From Lepidurus packardi (taxonomy: Eukaryota; Arthropoda; Branchiopoda; Notostraca; Triopsidae), in contig JAKZAN010000219.1 in NCBI GenBank assembly GCA_023053545.1, positions 1 to 64,000 on the forward strand: a stretch of DNA of 64,000 bases, in the 5' to 3' direction. A program made the translations under genes and the position numbers. Of this stretch, positions 1 through 12,100 are shown one piece after another. The notes under the pieces were generated by a model that saw only the letters and a list, made by a program, of their open reading frames with translations, had not been told where the DNA came from and did no database searches. Position 1 is the first letter of the stretch. Every line of letters begins with the position of its first letter.

Positions 1-1
1 G

Positions 2-540
2 CATCTAGGGGGATGGATATAGGCAGGACAATAAGCATTCAGAACCATCACACGCGCCTACTACAAAAACACCATTGGAGTCATCCTTGTATTCGACATC
101 AATGTCAGGAATACCTTTGAAAGTCTGGTGTCCTGGCTGGCAGAAATCAGAGAGCATTCGAACCCTGGGGTGCACATTGTAATAGTCGCTAACAAGACAG
201 ATATGGGTGCTCCTGTCGTCGATGAGGAAGAGCTGAAACAGCTCAAACTACCCTACTATTTTACCTCAGCGAGGACAGGCGACAACATCAATGACCCCTT
301 CATGGATCTCAGCGAGTCCATTCTAAAAAAAGCAGAGACTGGTGAGATCGACATATCCGACCCCGTAATATTACTACGCGAAACACAACCAACCCATTAA
401 AATCAAATTTGTAGAAATCTGGAGTGCGCAAAGGGTCAGTGAAAAATGGCACAGCCGGATCGAACCCAGACCGAAGTCAGATCAAGTTGACCGACCATAA
501 AAAAGACAAAGAACCAAAAAAGGGCAACTGCTCCTGTTGA
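2..540 (+). CDS. Rab-family small GTPase, 5' end cut by window
   Basis: Rab-type GTPase for vesicle traffic; only the C-terminal two thirds lies in the window. Visible are the G3 region (WIEAGQE at 14-34, normally WDTAGQE), the following FRTITRAYYK stretch typical of Rab2/4/14-like proteins, the G4 motif NKTD and the G5 motif TSARTG. A 50-nt intron (365-414, GTAATA...TTGTAG) joins the core to a basic tail ending NCSC, a CxC geranylgeranylation motif; without the splice the frame ends at 442 with no prenylation cysteines, so I prefer the spliced model. The Glu of GQE is a TAA codon (32-34), good evidence for UAR=Glu. Odd: the G3 Asp that helps hold Mg2+ is Ile here, so GTP hydrolysis may be altered. 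The catalytic Gln is kept. Family certain, subfamily not. Confidence 0.88.
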
Positions 541-637
541 GTAAAATCCGGAATACTACTTTTGATAGTCAAAGTTGTAACGTAACAGATAAGGCGCCAA
601 TGCTGGTGTCATCATGTTCAGTCCTATTGTGTTAGTT

Positions 638-1378
638 TCAATTAAAGTAAGGCGACATATCCAATTCAGAGGAGCGACTTTCGTTTCCCGAGATGTTGAC
701 ATGGTCTTTTGTGAGACTGATTAGCATGCTTTCCTCCTTTAGACTACCGATTGAACACATTGTCTAGGGTTTAGTCACAATTATCTTTAAGTCGTTGCTT
801 AACGAATTTTGAGACCGGGTACTCTAGGGCCTAGCACTTCCCACAGAGCTGAATGAGCTAAAATTATTCATTAAGTCAACTTGTTTGCTGGGTCGATAAT
901 TCGTGGGTTTTTCTTCTTGTTTGAGGAGTTGAGTAAACATCATGTTGCTCGAGGGTTTGTTCTTGGTAAACATCCTAGCACTCAGGGGAGCTTCATGGTT
1001 GGTAGTTGACCTTGGGAAGTTCAAAAGATTAGGCCTGTTTTCCTTATCACTATGCAGCTCGATTTGTTCGGTTTGTATTAGAGAGGAAAATTGAGCTTTC
1101 TCCAACTATATTTGGAAGAGTCCCTTTTTGGGAGGATTTTTAAGGGAGATGTTGGGGCTGAGGTTGGCACACTTGGTAGGAGTAGTCGTGTTGGGGGTAC
1201 GAGAAGTAAAACTCGTCGTATTCTTCTGGTATTGGCACTCCACGGGTTTGATGAGGATCGAGCGAGGACTGACAGGATTTCTAGCAAGTAGAGAACGAGG
1301 TTGTTCGGAAGCCGAGGGGATCGGGGACATAGGCCGTGTGAACCCATTTTGGTGTCTGATGTTGATTTTCGGGATCAT
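638..1378 (-). CDS. Hypothetical Ser/Pro/Asn-rich protein
   Basis: A single open frame of 246 codons on the minus strand, opened from two shorter pieces by reading the TAGs at 1106-1108 and 824-826 as sense, and closed by TGA at 638-640. The start is the ATG at 1376-1378. The product is low-complexity and probably disordered, rich in Ser, Pro, Asn, Thr and basic residues, with no membrane segment or recognisable domain. It converges with the Rab gene, about 100 nt from the Rab stop. I do not recognise it. Coding is supported by the long UGA-free frame and a natural terminator; the exact start is less sure. Confidence 0.5.
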
Positions 1379-1587
1379 TATGGGAGAGTGTATTGGCTGT
1401 TAAGGGCGGACAGACAGGCTTAATAATATAGCTGTTAAGACTAATGATAAAGTATTTCTATGTGACACAACAATATAGCGTAATCAGTCTTTTTACTGGC
1501 TAGTTGGGTCTGTGCCTTGTGTGCTAATCTGTCCTACGGAATGCTTGTTAAATGAATGAGGATGGAATAGCTATCGAAAATAACTCA

Positions 1588-3667
1588 TCAACGGTTGTTT
1601 TCTGCCTCATCCTTCATCTCATTTGCTGTCTCCACTTCTGAGAAGGCCAGCGGATGGCTTTCGAATACAATCTTCTCGAGCTCCTCCCTTCTGCGTTCTC
1701 CGAACAAACACGACTCAGGATTCGCTATGTGTTCCGCAGTCAGCAGGAACGGCGTGATGTCGAACTTATAGTTGTACTGGTAGCAGAAATCAATCCATAA
1801 CTCGTGCACAATTGGCACAACTGTCTACGACTGCTTCTTATTCAATTCCAAGTAAGTCTCTAAAATATCCTTCTCCCGCTCACTCAGCCTGTGCGGGGCT
1901 GACCGATGCTTGGGAGGAGGCGGTCCGGGTGCTACCCCCGTCTACTTCACACTGTCTCCAGTGTTAACTCTATCGCCTGTGTTCTGTATTTCGTTCGTCT
2001 CTATTACTTGCTCCTTGCTTACCTCAACAACCGGTAGAGGTACTGATGGCTCCTTGATTTACTACGGCGGCGTCGAAATCGTCGGAGGAAACCCAGCCAC
2101 GATGATAATCGGAGGGATGACTTCCTTGCTGATCTTGGGGTCCCATCGTTGGACGCCCATCTTGATGGTGCGATTGAAGGCCGACTTGCTGGCACTCATG
2201 AGGAGGAGGGCCTTGGTGCCTGCCAGTCTCTCATTTATAAGCGTGCGATTGACATTCCTCACATCGATCTGATTTAACTAGAATGTACTTCTGAGTTCTG
2301 CTTGCGCAGGGAGAAGAAACGCTCGTGTAGTTTCTGTAGATAGGCGGTGGTGTATCGCAGGTACTCGTCCTGTACCTGGGGTGTCTGGATGTGTCCGTAT
2401 CGTGTGCTGAAGAACTCGAAGTATTTCGTGTGCACCAGTCCGTCAGAAGCGTTCCATACCTTAGAATTTACCAGTTAAAAATTTATTAAAAAAATAGGCT
2501 TACATCTTTGCGATCGTCAAGGATGACCACGAAGTCTTCTCTGGTGGGCAAGATGTTCTTGAGGTTCTTCTTCATGAGGTCGCGGTCCTCATCCCGGGAG
2601 ATGATCCTCTTGGGAGTGAAGTACTGGTCGAACTCGGTCTTTGCATCAAAGATGTCTTTGTATGCCTGGCGAATATAGATGCAGATCTGTTCGGCATAGA
2701 TTCGGGTGCCTTTGGTGTAGATATAGATGTCGAAGAGGGGCATAACTCTGCGTAGGAATTACTTCAAGTAGGGTCTCATCTTGATGACTAGCTTTTCGAC
2801 TGCGAGGTCCACCACGAAATAATCCTCCAACTTGCTGACATCGAAATTTTCACTGGTCTGGGTGCAGTGCAGGATAGTGTTATCCAGGTCCAGGATGAGA
2901 ATTAGCTTGTTGCTTCCAAGCAGCTTCTGCGTGAATTATTGTTATACGAGCTCCATTGCACGCCCGCTGGTGACTATGTCCTTATTCTGCATGGTCAGTG
3001 GCACCATTCTATGCACTACTTCAGCGGGTTCAACATGTGCGAAACAGAAACAGCACACGTTCTGCTACACTTTCTCATGCTTGCACAGGGTCTTGCGGAC
3101 CTTGATGACGGGCTAGTCGCGTCCCTGGCATTGGAACAGTCCCGTTATTCTTCCCCGAAAATCGAAGGTTATTTCAGACTCTCCAATTCTACCCACTGTC
3201 TCTCCTTTCCCGAAATATTGATTCAGAGTCAGATTCCATTCAATGCCTGCCGACTCATTTGACACGCGGAAGTCTTTGCGAGCATAAGATATCCCCACTG
3301 GATCCTCGTACGTCCAAAGCTCCTGTCCACAGTATTGGCAGTAATCTATGCTGTTGGGTACACTATTGGGCTTAGGCAGATGGTCGCACTTTTCAAAGAT
3401 GAAGAGGTCACGTTGGAGCTTGGAAGTGCAGTCTTCAGGAGGTGGAGGAAAGACTTCAATGATTCTGCCAGCATAGGGGAGTAGGAGGGGGACGATCTCT
3501 GTCTCTTCTGTGTAGTGACCCACGGAGTCGTTGGGCCTATGGGTAGTGTGCTAGGATATTCGGAGAGAGAGTTGCAGTTCTGAGGACCAGTTGGCGAAGT
3601 AGAACTTGTAGTGGAAATGGTTGTCGGGCTGCTGGCGACAGAACATGCCTTTTCTGCGGGATCGCAT
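1588..3667 (-). CDS. FCP1: FCP1-like RNA polymerase II CTD phosphatase
   Basis: HAD-type serine phosphatase that dephosphorylates the RNA polymerase II C-terminal domain, nuclear. Three exons: 3667-2504, 2459-2289 and 2268-1588, giving 671 aa, near the usual FCP1 size. The N-terminal part has a CxxCG cysteine pair. The catalytic motif DLDNT lies at about 2876-2890, followed by MRPYLKEFL and IYTKGTRIYAE. The motif ILDDRKD continues across intron 1 (2460-2503, 44 nt) into VWNASDGL, then a helical region leads to a C-terminal BRCT domain (ending near WIDFCYQYN). The frame also needs a 20-nt GT-AG intron (2269-2288), after which IDVRNV matches the FCP1 core. The Glu of LKEF is TAA. The stop is TGA at 1588-1590. 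It is divergent from UBE4 over a 759-bp gap. Confidence 0.95.
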
Positions 3668-4426
3668 ATGGTGTTGTTCGTGTGTTTTATTATTTTGTTA
3701 GTTATTATAGGTGTTGGTAGAAGAGTGTGTAGGTTGGCATGTGTTGGTAAATAGAGTAGGCGAGTGAATAGAGAAAAATAGTTGAACCTTCGTTCAAATT
3801 TAAACTCAGCAACAGGGAAAAATCAACAACTTCTCAACATTCTTTTTGTTTGTTTAATTATTTGTTTTTTTCTCATTATTGTGTAGGATCCCACAAAAAT
3901 ATTTTATCAGTTTTTTTGTTAGCTCTCCGAGGTTCTACTCACTCTTTTTCACTACATTAAATCACACTATATCTCGGAATATGGGGTATCAACTCACACA
4001 TAACAGCATACATTTCCTACATTCTGCAGACTTCACGATGCAAAAACCTAAATCAGTCCTCGAAAAGACAGTTTACTGTGTGCTACTAAAGGGTAGCTTA
4101 TCCGCTAGAGAGTGCTGTTCGCATGCTATTCAGACAACAGTATTACTATTGCCAGACCGATTGGTGCAATTAGTAAAATTCGATCGAATCTGAAGAGTTA
4201 GCAGGGTTAATCGAAAATAGGAGCCTGTTATATTGACTGGTTTTACTTAAAAATAGTATAAAATATGATACTTTTGGCATACGGGATAGCTCTCGCCTAA
4301 AACCCAATTAAAGAGTACTAGCTGCGATCAAGATAGACATTGCCAGATTCCTCAGCATCAGCATTATAATTTCAAAGCAAACACAAAACTATAAATACTC
4401 ATAAATCATTCTCTTACAAAACTATC
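3668..4426. other. Intergenic region between divergent FCP1 and UBE4
   Basis: AT-rich spacer that must hold both promoters. I see poly-T/poly-A tracts and no recognisable gene. The longest ATG-led frame (3981-4193) has no homology I recognise and no UAR codons. Confidence 0.5.
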
Positions 4427-7400
4427 ATGAACCTCCTCGAAGAAGAACAGCTCCTCATCAAGGATATCTTCCTTGTCAGGGTCAACCCTACTCACACGGG
4501 CGACTCTCTCGTCACCCTCCCTCAGTTCCCCAAAGAAGTCGCCGTTCTCGGACGTACTCCTCTCTCTAAGACTAATCTATTTTAGCTAATGGTTCCCTCG
4601 TCGCCCACCCCACCTACTTCGACTCGCTCCTCATGGACCGCCTCCAAATCCCGTAACCACATAATCACTGACATCTGCATCTACGAGTATAGTAAGACGG
4701 ACATCTTGGTGTACCTGAGCGAGTGCATGGCACGCTGCAACTACCAGATCGAGAAGCCTTGGAACCAGACTCCCGCAGTCCAGAACTTCATCAAATACTC
4801 AATAGATGTACTACCTTACCCTCTGTTTACCATTTAACATTCCAGATCATCCGAAACTTTGTCTACATGGCTCTACTCGAAACTGATATTTTCCCCGATC
4901 AGGTCATCGATCTGGAAGCTGAAAAGTGTCCTGACCGTATTCTCGCAGTAACCATGCGTCTCATGACCTTCTTCGAGCTCAAAGGTTTCGACTTCGACAT
5001 CTTCAATTGTATCTACCCACGCATCGAGGAGGAGGATAAAGGGAATATGTTCTTAGAAAACGTCATTGAAGTCATGCTGGCTCGCCAGCGTTTCCAGACC
5101 ATTCTGGACAGCAAGTGCTTCTTCTACATAACAACCCTGGAGTCTCTGCTCTCAATTGAGGCCTTCAAAAAGAAATTCGTGAGCCTCCCTCGCACCCCTT
5201 TCTTCCCGGAAAACAAAGGACTGAAAGCACTCACAGGCAATATGATTGATATGGTGTCGCCCTTAGGACTGTTCGCCAGACCCTCAATAATGGGTTCACT
5301 CGCTTCATATAACCAATAAATGAAAGCAAACATGAATTTGGAAAGCCGAATCAACGAGGATTTCTAAAAGATCCACTTTAAGAAGGAGTTCGAAGCAAAG
5401 CTCAAGCACTATCACCAGGTAGAGGCCGAGTTTCTGGGCAGACTCAAAGAGATCTTCAAGGTGATGTTCAGAAAAGACACCCAAAGAATCATGTTCGAAT
5501 GGCTCTACGGAGTAGTAGTGGGAAACGTCACGCGTACAAAACTAGGCACGAGACTCAGCGGCGTAGTGACTACCAATATTTCCCACGATGGACTTATGCT
5601 GAACATCTACGAATGCATGCTGGAAATCAGTAAGATCATCCTAGACAAATCGCAGAACAAGTATGAGTCTATCGACCCGAACTACTTGCGGGTGAGTGAG
5701 AGGTTCAAGCTTACCCAATACGAACCCATCAATAACAAGAAGATCGAAGGGAATATACCCGCAAATGAGAAAACAGAATTCGGAACCATTACCGAGTTCT
5801 TCTTCCTGACCGTGGAGTTGCTGCATGTGGGGGTTATCCCTACCATGCACAACTTCTTTGAGGTCAACGAGACCAAAGATAGAATTGAGAACGAGATGAA
5901 GAAACTGGACAAGAAACACCCCCTCTATCAGAAGTACGAGTACGAATTGCGAAGATTCAAGATCAAGTACTTCCAATTCTATCTGGCACTCATGAACGAA
6001 ACAAAGATCAAAGCCTCCATGAAATTACTCGACATGGAGCTTACACTTATCCCAAGGTGGCTGGGCATCGATCCGACCAGACTCCGCAATAACCGCATCG
6101 AGGGCTACCAGAAGTCAATGCTGTTGAACTTTTTGCCCGAACATATGCTGAACAACATCTACGAGTTCCACCAGTTCTACATTCGGACGAAGGAGAACTA
6201 CATGGAAAACATGGGCGATGACCATATCCACTCAATTCTCAACATGACCTGTTTGCTGCTCAGCGAGAACGAGATCAGCTCCAACCCTTACGTCTGTGCC
6301 AACTTTATCGAGCTGCTCTTCTACTTCCTCATGGTGCCTAAGACCAACATGCCGCAGATCCTGGCGAACAATGAAGTGGCTCTCGAAAACATCACGATTG
6401 GACTGGTGCGATTCTATAGCGACATCGCCTTCACGGGCAGCAGCCACCAGTTCTACTCCAAATACAAATATAGGTACTACTGTAACAAGATATTCACAAC
6501 TCTCTGGAAACATGAATCCTATCGGCTGAAACTCAAGGAGATCCGCAAGACCGAGCACTTCGAGAGATTCATCAACATGGTCATGACTGACACTACTTAC
6601 TGCTTCGATGAGACAGCCGAGAAGTACGATAAGATCAAAGAGTATGAGTTCAAGAAGCAGAATAATTCCATGACTCAATAGGACATACGCAGCGAGGAAA
6701 TGATATCGGGTGCTATGCAGGCTAACCTCCAGCAGTCCACTAGCAACCTCAAGTTGCTACGCGATCTGTCCAGTTGGAGCCCCGAGACATTCCACTCATA
6801 AGCGTTCATCACTCTGGTAGTGCCTCTGATTAACAATATCCTGCGAACCCTCGTTGACCCGACTTCATTCGTGGCTAACCGACAAGTCACCAACAAGTAT
6901 AAGTTCGACAAAGCATTTGTATTGTCTGACACCCTGACGACCTACACCAACCTGAACATCGGAGAAGGGTTCGTCAGTGAGATCATCCGCGATGAGAGAT
7001 ACTATAAGAAGGAGTATTTCATCACAGCCCTTCAACGTGCAGGCAACGAGAACTGTACTGAGGAGAACGTGCTGGAGAAGTTCGAACAGCTGATCAACCA
7101 GTTGTCCAACGCTAAGAAGGAGGAGGAAGACGAGGAAATTTATGGTGAGATTCCCGACAAGTACCTGTGCAGCCTGATGACCTGCGTAAGAAATCATTAT
7201 TAATTGTGTAATGTAATGGTTCGTAGTTGATGAAAGACCCGGTGCTGCTACCGACATCTAACCACGTGGTTGAGCGTATGTACATCCACCGACACTTGCT
7301 GAACGACGAGCGAGACCCATTCAACCGCAAACCTTTACGTATTGCGGAGGTAGTGGAACAGTTGATACTGAAGAAAGAGATCGAAGAGTGGAAGAAGAAG

Positions 7401-7517
7401 CGACTTTAGGAGCTAAAATCGAGCAAGTCGAACAAATACGGGAAGAAGGGCGAGAAGAAGAAGGAATCAGAGACCGAAGAAGTATTCCGGGACAATTTCA
7501 TGAAGTACGAGGAGTGA
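4427..7517 (+). CDS. UBE4: U-box ubiquitin chain elongation factor E4 (UFD2/UBE4)
   Basis: E4/E3 ubiquitin ligase that extends ubiquitin chains on substrates handled with CDC48/p97. Five exons: 4427-4553, 4586-4652, 4693-4807, 4846-7185 and 7227-7517. Introns are 32, 40, 38 and 41 nt, and the exons sum to exactly 980 codons (979 aa), the normal family length. The N-terminal helical repeat includes FDSLLMDRLQIPK across intron 2. The long UFD2 core contains SHDGLMLNIYECML. The C-terminal U-box spans the last intron: EIPDKYLCSLMTC joins LMKDPVLLPTS, then RHLLNDERDPFNRKPL. A basic, Glu-rich tail ends at TGA 7515-7517. TAG at 6679-6681 and TAA at 6799-6801 are read as sense inside the core. Confidence 0.96.
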
Positions 7518-7996
7518 TAATATAGACTTGAGGAGAGTGTATGAGAGTATGCAAACAAGGTCTAAGCAATGTCCACACTTAATCATGAATAGGCATCATA
7601 GGGTGTATAGGTTGTTGACGGTTAAAGATAAAAAATATGGAGAATGGTTGGCTATATCTAGGAATAGACATATTTTATCTATTCTATCGTAAGAATAGCG
7701 ACATGCATTTTGAACTGTTGGGACTCGTCTGAAAAAAAACTATAGATAACTTCCGATCCGCCCTTAGCAAATACTACTTTTCACAGTTTGTACTGCAATC
7801 CTCTCACCCTCGCCTAACCCCCACAATTTGGACCTGTGGACATGGGGAAGTCGTTGTGGGCTGCTACCCAGCCGTACTCAGAGACAACTTCATATTTCAA
7901 ATTATTTGGCACCATCGAGGTTCTAATAGAACACGACCTAACAGCAATGAAAAAGTGTAGACATACAAAAAATAGAATCAGCTGCCCGCGGTAGGC
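7518..7996. other. Intergenic, nothing recognised
   Basis: Convergent spacer downstream of UBE4 and of the minus-strand gene that ends at 7997. No ORF with family resemblance, tRNA or repeat seen. Confidence 0.45.
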
Positions 7997-8377
7997 TCAC
8001 ACAGAAGGGAAGCCCAGCACCGGCCAAGGCACCACCTTCGGCATCAGATGGCTATACTCCTGTGCCAGCACCTATTGCCGGTGCGCCTGAGCCTGTTCTA
8101 GTGCCCTGGTGACGCACTTGTCGTTGCTCTCCCGGGAGAGCCGTTTGCTTGATATTTTGGTGTGGGGGATGATTTTATAGCCGTTGGGGGTGTTGATGCA
8201 CATGACCATGGTGTGCATTATTTTGACCTTCTGGGACTTTATTTTCTTGGACTTCCGTTCTACGGTCTGGGCCGGGATCTGTGAATCAGGAAGGGTTTTT
8301 TTGGCAAGAGTCAAAGGGACTGGGAGAGAGTTAAGGGTGGGGTGCTGGGGGTTGGGCGAAAGGGGAGTTTGTCGCAT
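7997..8377 (-). CDS. Small hypothetical protein (126 aa)
   Basis: The frame runs from ATG at 8375-8377 to TGA at 7997-7999 with one in-frame TAG near the end read as Glu. The N-terminus is Pro-rich, the middle is strongly basic (KSKKIKSQKVK), and the C-terminal third has a more ordered look (MCINTPNGYKIIPHTKI, then a short amphipathic helix). No signal peptide, membrane span or known domain. It lies convergent with UBE4. Function not recognised; coding status moderately supported only by frame length and a natural stop. Confidence 0.4.
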
Positions 8378-9119
8378 AGGGATTGTTCTAGGTTGGGGAA
8401 TAATTTATTGTAATTATTGGGTGCGAGGGATGTGTTTTAAATAGTTGAGGAGGTGCGAGACGTCCTTAATTTTATTGGCTACCAACTATGATCGATAGAC
8501 TTCATTTAACTCGGACACTTATTTTATTTCTGCATGTGGAACTCCATAGAACTCTGCAGATACTCCCCTTTAAATCAAAATATCCACCTCCTCCCTTTTT
8601 GTTTTGCCGTACTTACCCGCACAAACGGTGTTCGGAGACAAGTGAGGCTCCCCTTGGGCCTGTCGTGACATTTAACGTCGGAATCAAAATCGAATACGCA
8701 TGGGTCAGGATATTAATTTGATAGAGTAGGGTGAGGTGTTTGATGTATACTCGGGAGGGAGGGAGTAGTTGACGGGGGGAGGAGAGTGATAGGCTATTTT
8801 TTATAAAGCAGGGTGAATAGATGGGGGGTGGAGGTATAGAGAGAAATATGTATGAAAGACATTGTAAAAACTTCAGATATACATTGATGAGAGATGAGAA
8901 CTATTGGAGTGAAGTATTAAATTGATAAGGATTCAAGTAGGAAAAATAACACTTCTACAATATCTAAAATAAATATTCCACAAAAAAGGGGGGGGCAGCC
9001 AGTCCTATCAAAAAATAGAATGATCCTCTGCTTCTATTTAATCAAGAATGTCATAATCCACTAATTAATATAGACATATCATTTTATATGCCGTTATCAG
9101 GAGGTACCTCATAGGGTCC
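8378..9119. other. Intergenic, AT-rich with G-runs
   Basis: Spacer between two minus-strand genes: upstream of the small gene and downstream of the long coiled-coil gene. It contains G-rich purine stretches around 8720-8850, an A6/G8 run near 8982-8995 and otherwise AT-rich sequence. A plus-strand frame at 8488-8721 does not resemble a protein. No RNA gene seen. Confidence 0.4.
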
Positions 9120-12100
9120 TCAACCTTAGACCACGAACTCGCTCAGTAACACGCTCTTCACGTCCTGGTCCGCCTACAGACATTTCCTGATTGTTTCTCG
9201 GAACTCCGACGCCCCGTCGTTCAGACGGCGGATCTACTCCCTTATTTCCTCGATCTTCAGGTCCTGACTCATATCCTCCTGTACACTTGTCTGCATGCCG
9301 TGCGAGTATCGCTCTAGTCTCACCGCACCTTGGAATCTGCCACTTTCGTAGGACTACCGCAAGAATGCGTCTTTCCTGGTTGACACCTCCCTGGCTTCCA
9401 TTTCGGAGGCCAGGAAAATCAGTCTCATTTTTTCGAGATGCTCCTGGATTGTTTCGTCCTTGGCAACTTCTTGTTCTTGGGACGATTGCTCGATCTCCCA
9501 AATGTTATCGAGCATTACTTCCAGCTTTTCAAAGAGTTCCGCATGGTTGGGGTAGCTGTTCAGTTAGAGCACGAATTGTTGAACTTGGAACACCAGGTCA
9601 CTCTGTTTGTTAAAGTATTTCCTGAACGCCTCCTCCACTCGGAACCCGAAATCGTTGTCGTTCTTCTAGGCTAGGTTGCGGGTGCTCATTGAGCCCGAGT
9701 TCCATCGTTTTTCTTAATCTATTTGCACAGTTCCTTCTGGGCTCCTCCTCGTTAGATTCAACATGAGATCTCTACTGTTCACACACTCTCCTACTCCATT
9801 ATTCATAGCTTCCTGTCCTCGTAGCGTCCTCGAAGTTCGTGATGATTCATATTGGCGACTATTACGCGAGCTAGCAGACTACAAAGGAGTCTCGTTGACT
9901 CGATTAAGTCTTCTCACGACTTCTTCATAATCCTCCTTTAGTTGCTATGTATACTTCTTCATTCTCAACAACTCTTCTGAAAGTATTAATTTTTCCTTCA
10001 CCAGTTGTTCCAGCTTCGATTGGGGGCTCGGTGCATTACTTATCTTAAGCTGCTGTAGCGGAGACTGACAAGGTAGAGAGATGTCCACGGAATATCTGAT
10101 AAGTGGTGATCCGTCGTGGGACTGTGGGGCCAGTGATTGCCGAATAGAGCTGTGTTCCGGATCTTCTAAGAGCATTTCTAGCCTTCGATTGATTTTCTGA
10201 GTCTCTCGATTGATTGCCTTTGTGAGGTCTCTTTCCTCCTATAGCTTCCTACACTTGAGCTCTAATGCTTTAGCCTTTGCTAAAAGACTCATGACTTCGG
10301 AGCTCTTTTAGTGTCCAACCGGCTCCTACTCTAGTAGCTTAGTAATGTTCTTCATTTCCAGCAGTTCCTCTTCTTTGCTGCATACTAGCTTCTCTAGCTT
10401 CTGGATGACTGCTGTTTTCTCTGCTATTACCAGCAATAAGTTCCTGATCGAAGTATCTTCCCGACGACTATCAACTAAAGTCATCAACATGCTATCATCC
10501 GCCATGGATCCACGTTGTCGACGACTTCCCTCATGTGATTGACCTCCCGATTTCTTATCCCTGAGGTCCTTTACACTGTCACTAATCACAAGACTCCCTT
10601 GGCTATATCCGAAGCCTTCACTGTGTCTAAGAGTCTTACTGTTTTTTAGAAGCATAGACTCTTCAAACTCTTCGTGCCCATGATAAGATGCTGCACTGCC
10701 ATCTTTGATCGGAATTCTGAGTCGCAGTTTCAAAAGCTGTTCCTTGAGGCTACTGATCTCTGCTTCTTGTTCTTCCTGGACTTGTTGTATATTTTATGCT
10801 TCGGCTTTTTTCAGTTCCAGTTCAATAAGTCGACTGAGTAATGCCCCATTCTCGGATTTAAGTTGACATATTTACTTGCTTTAAATTTAGGTTTTAGCTT
10901 GGAGTTACCCAACAGCTCTGTATCGAGACTTAGCGATCTAGCGTTCCTTCGCTTTTACCTCCTACAGTTCTTTTTCTAACTGTCTAGTTCTGCACTCTCC
11001 TGACTTAATCAGTTTCTGACTATCCTCAAGGCTCTTAATGTATTCGCGGTTGAGTTTATCCTTGTGCACCTTTGCCTCCTTAATGCTTTCAGTCAGCTTT
11101 AAGATTTGCTGCTGAAGTTCGACATTGTTCTGCTGCAACTGTTCCTTGGCTACCCTTTAGTTTTCCAGTTCGTAAGATGTCTGTGCAAACTTTCCCTCCA
11201 GACTGAAGAATTCTTTCTGGAGCTCCCAGCATTGACTTTCTAATCTCTAGATGGCTCCTTGGAACTCTTGACTTTTCTCGATCGTGTATAGACTACTTGA
11301 AGATTGTTATTCAATTATCCTCTTCGACCTTTCGACTTCTCCCTCTGTCAAGTCAAGCCTATGCTTTAAATCCATATTTTCCTCCGAGACTTCCCTCAGT
11401 CTTCTTGATATAGATTCTTGCTCGCGCTATAAGCACCTTCTTTGTTAGTTTAGTGTCTCTTCTGCCTTCACTGCTCTCATCTCGCTATTTTGAAGCATCT
11501 GAGTCAGTCTATTTAATCCTTCTTCCGAACATACCACAGCTTGATCCCCAGGATTGATCAACCCTTTCTAAAATTTCAAAGCCTGGAGTTTTCTTTCTAG
11601 TTCTACTATGTATTCCTCTTGGCTGCGCAGTCGACTGATCAACGAGTTTGCATACTCAACCTCTTTCTCAAAAAGATTGACCCTAACGCCCTCGGTAGGA
11701 GTTTCTTCAGATACCCGAGGAGTGCGTGTGGGTGATTTGATTTTATGATCTTGTCTGGCGAGTGCCTGGAGGACGAGATTAGATTCGTCTCGCTCCTTCT
11801 GTAGTATCTACTTCAGATGATTTATCTAAGTCTCTGAAGTAATTCTGAGCTCTCTAATGTAGGAATCTGCTTTGATCAAGTCCTTCACCAAGTTAAGCTT
11901 CTCATTAACTTCTCGACTAACGATGTCTTTGACCTCGTTGATTTCTGAGTTCAGGGTGCTTTATAGCTCCTTGTTCTGTTTTTCAACTTTCATCAACTTG
12001 TCTGCGAGTGCCTTCTTCTGTTCCCTCTCCTGTTCCAGCATAATGACTGCAGACTCCAGAGTGAGTGCTTTGGTGTCGATCACCAGCCCGTATGATTGGT

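Noticed and set aside
1106-1378. Plus-strand ORFs at 1091-1403 over the minus-strand disordered gene
   Set aside because: Only the minus frame continues through UAR codons to a natural TGA.
3981-4193. Plus-strand 71-codon ATG frame between FCP1 and UBE4
   Set aside because: No similarity, no UAR codons, lies in the shared promoter region.
8488-8721. Plus-strand 78-codon ATG frame ending in TGA
   Set aside because: Composition unlike the neighbouring proteins and no recognisable motif; probably chance.
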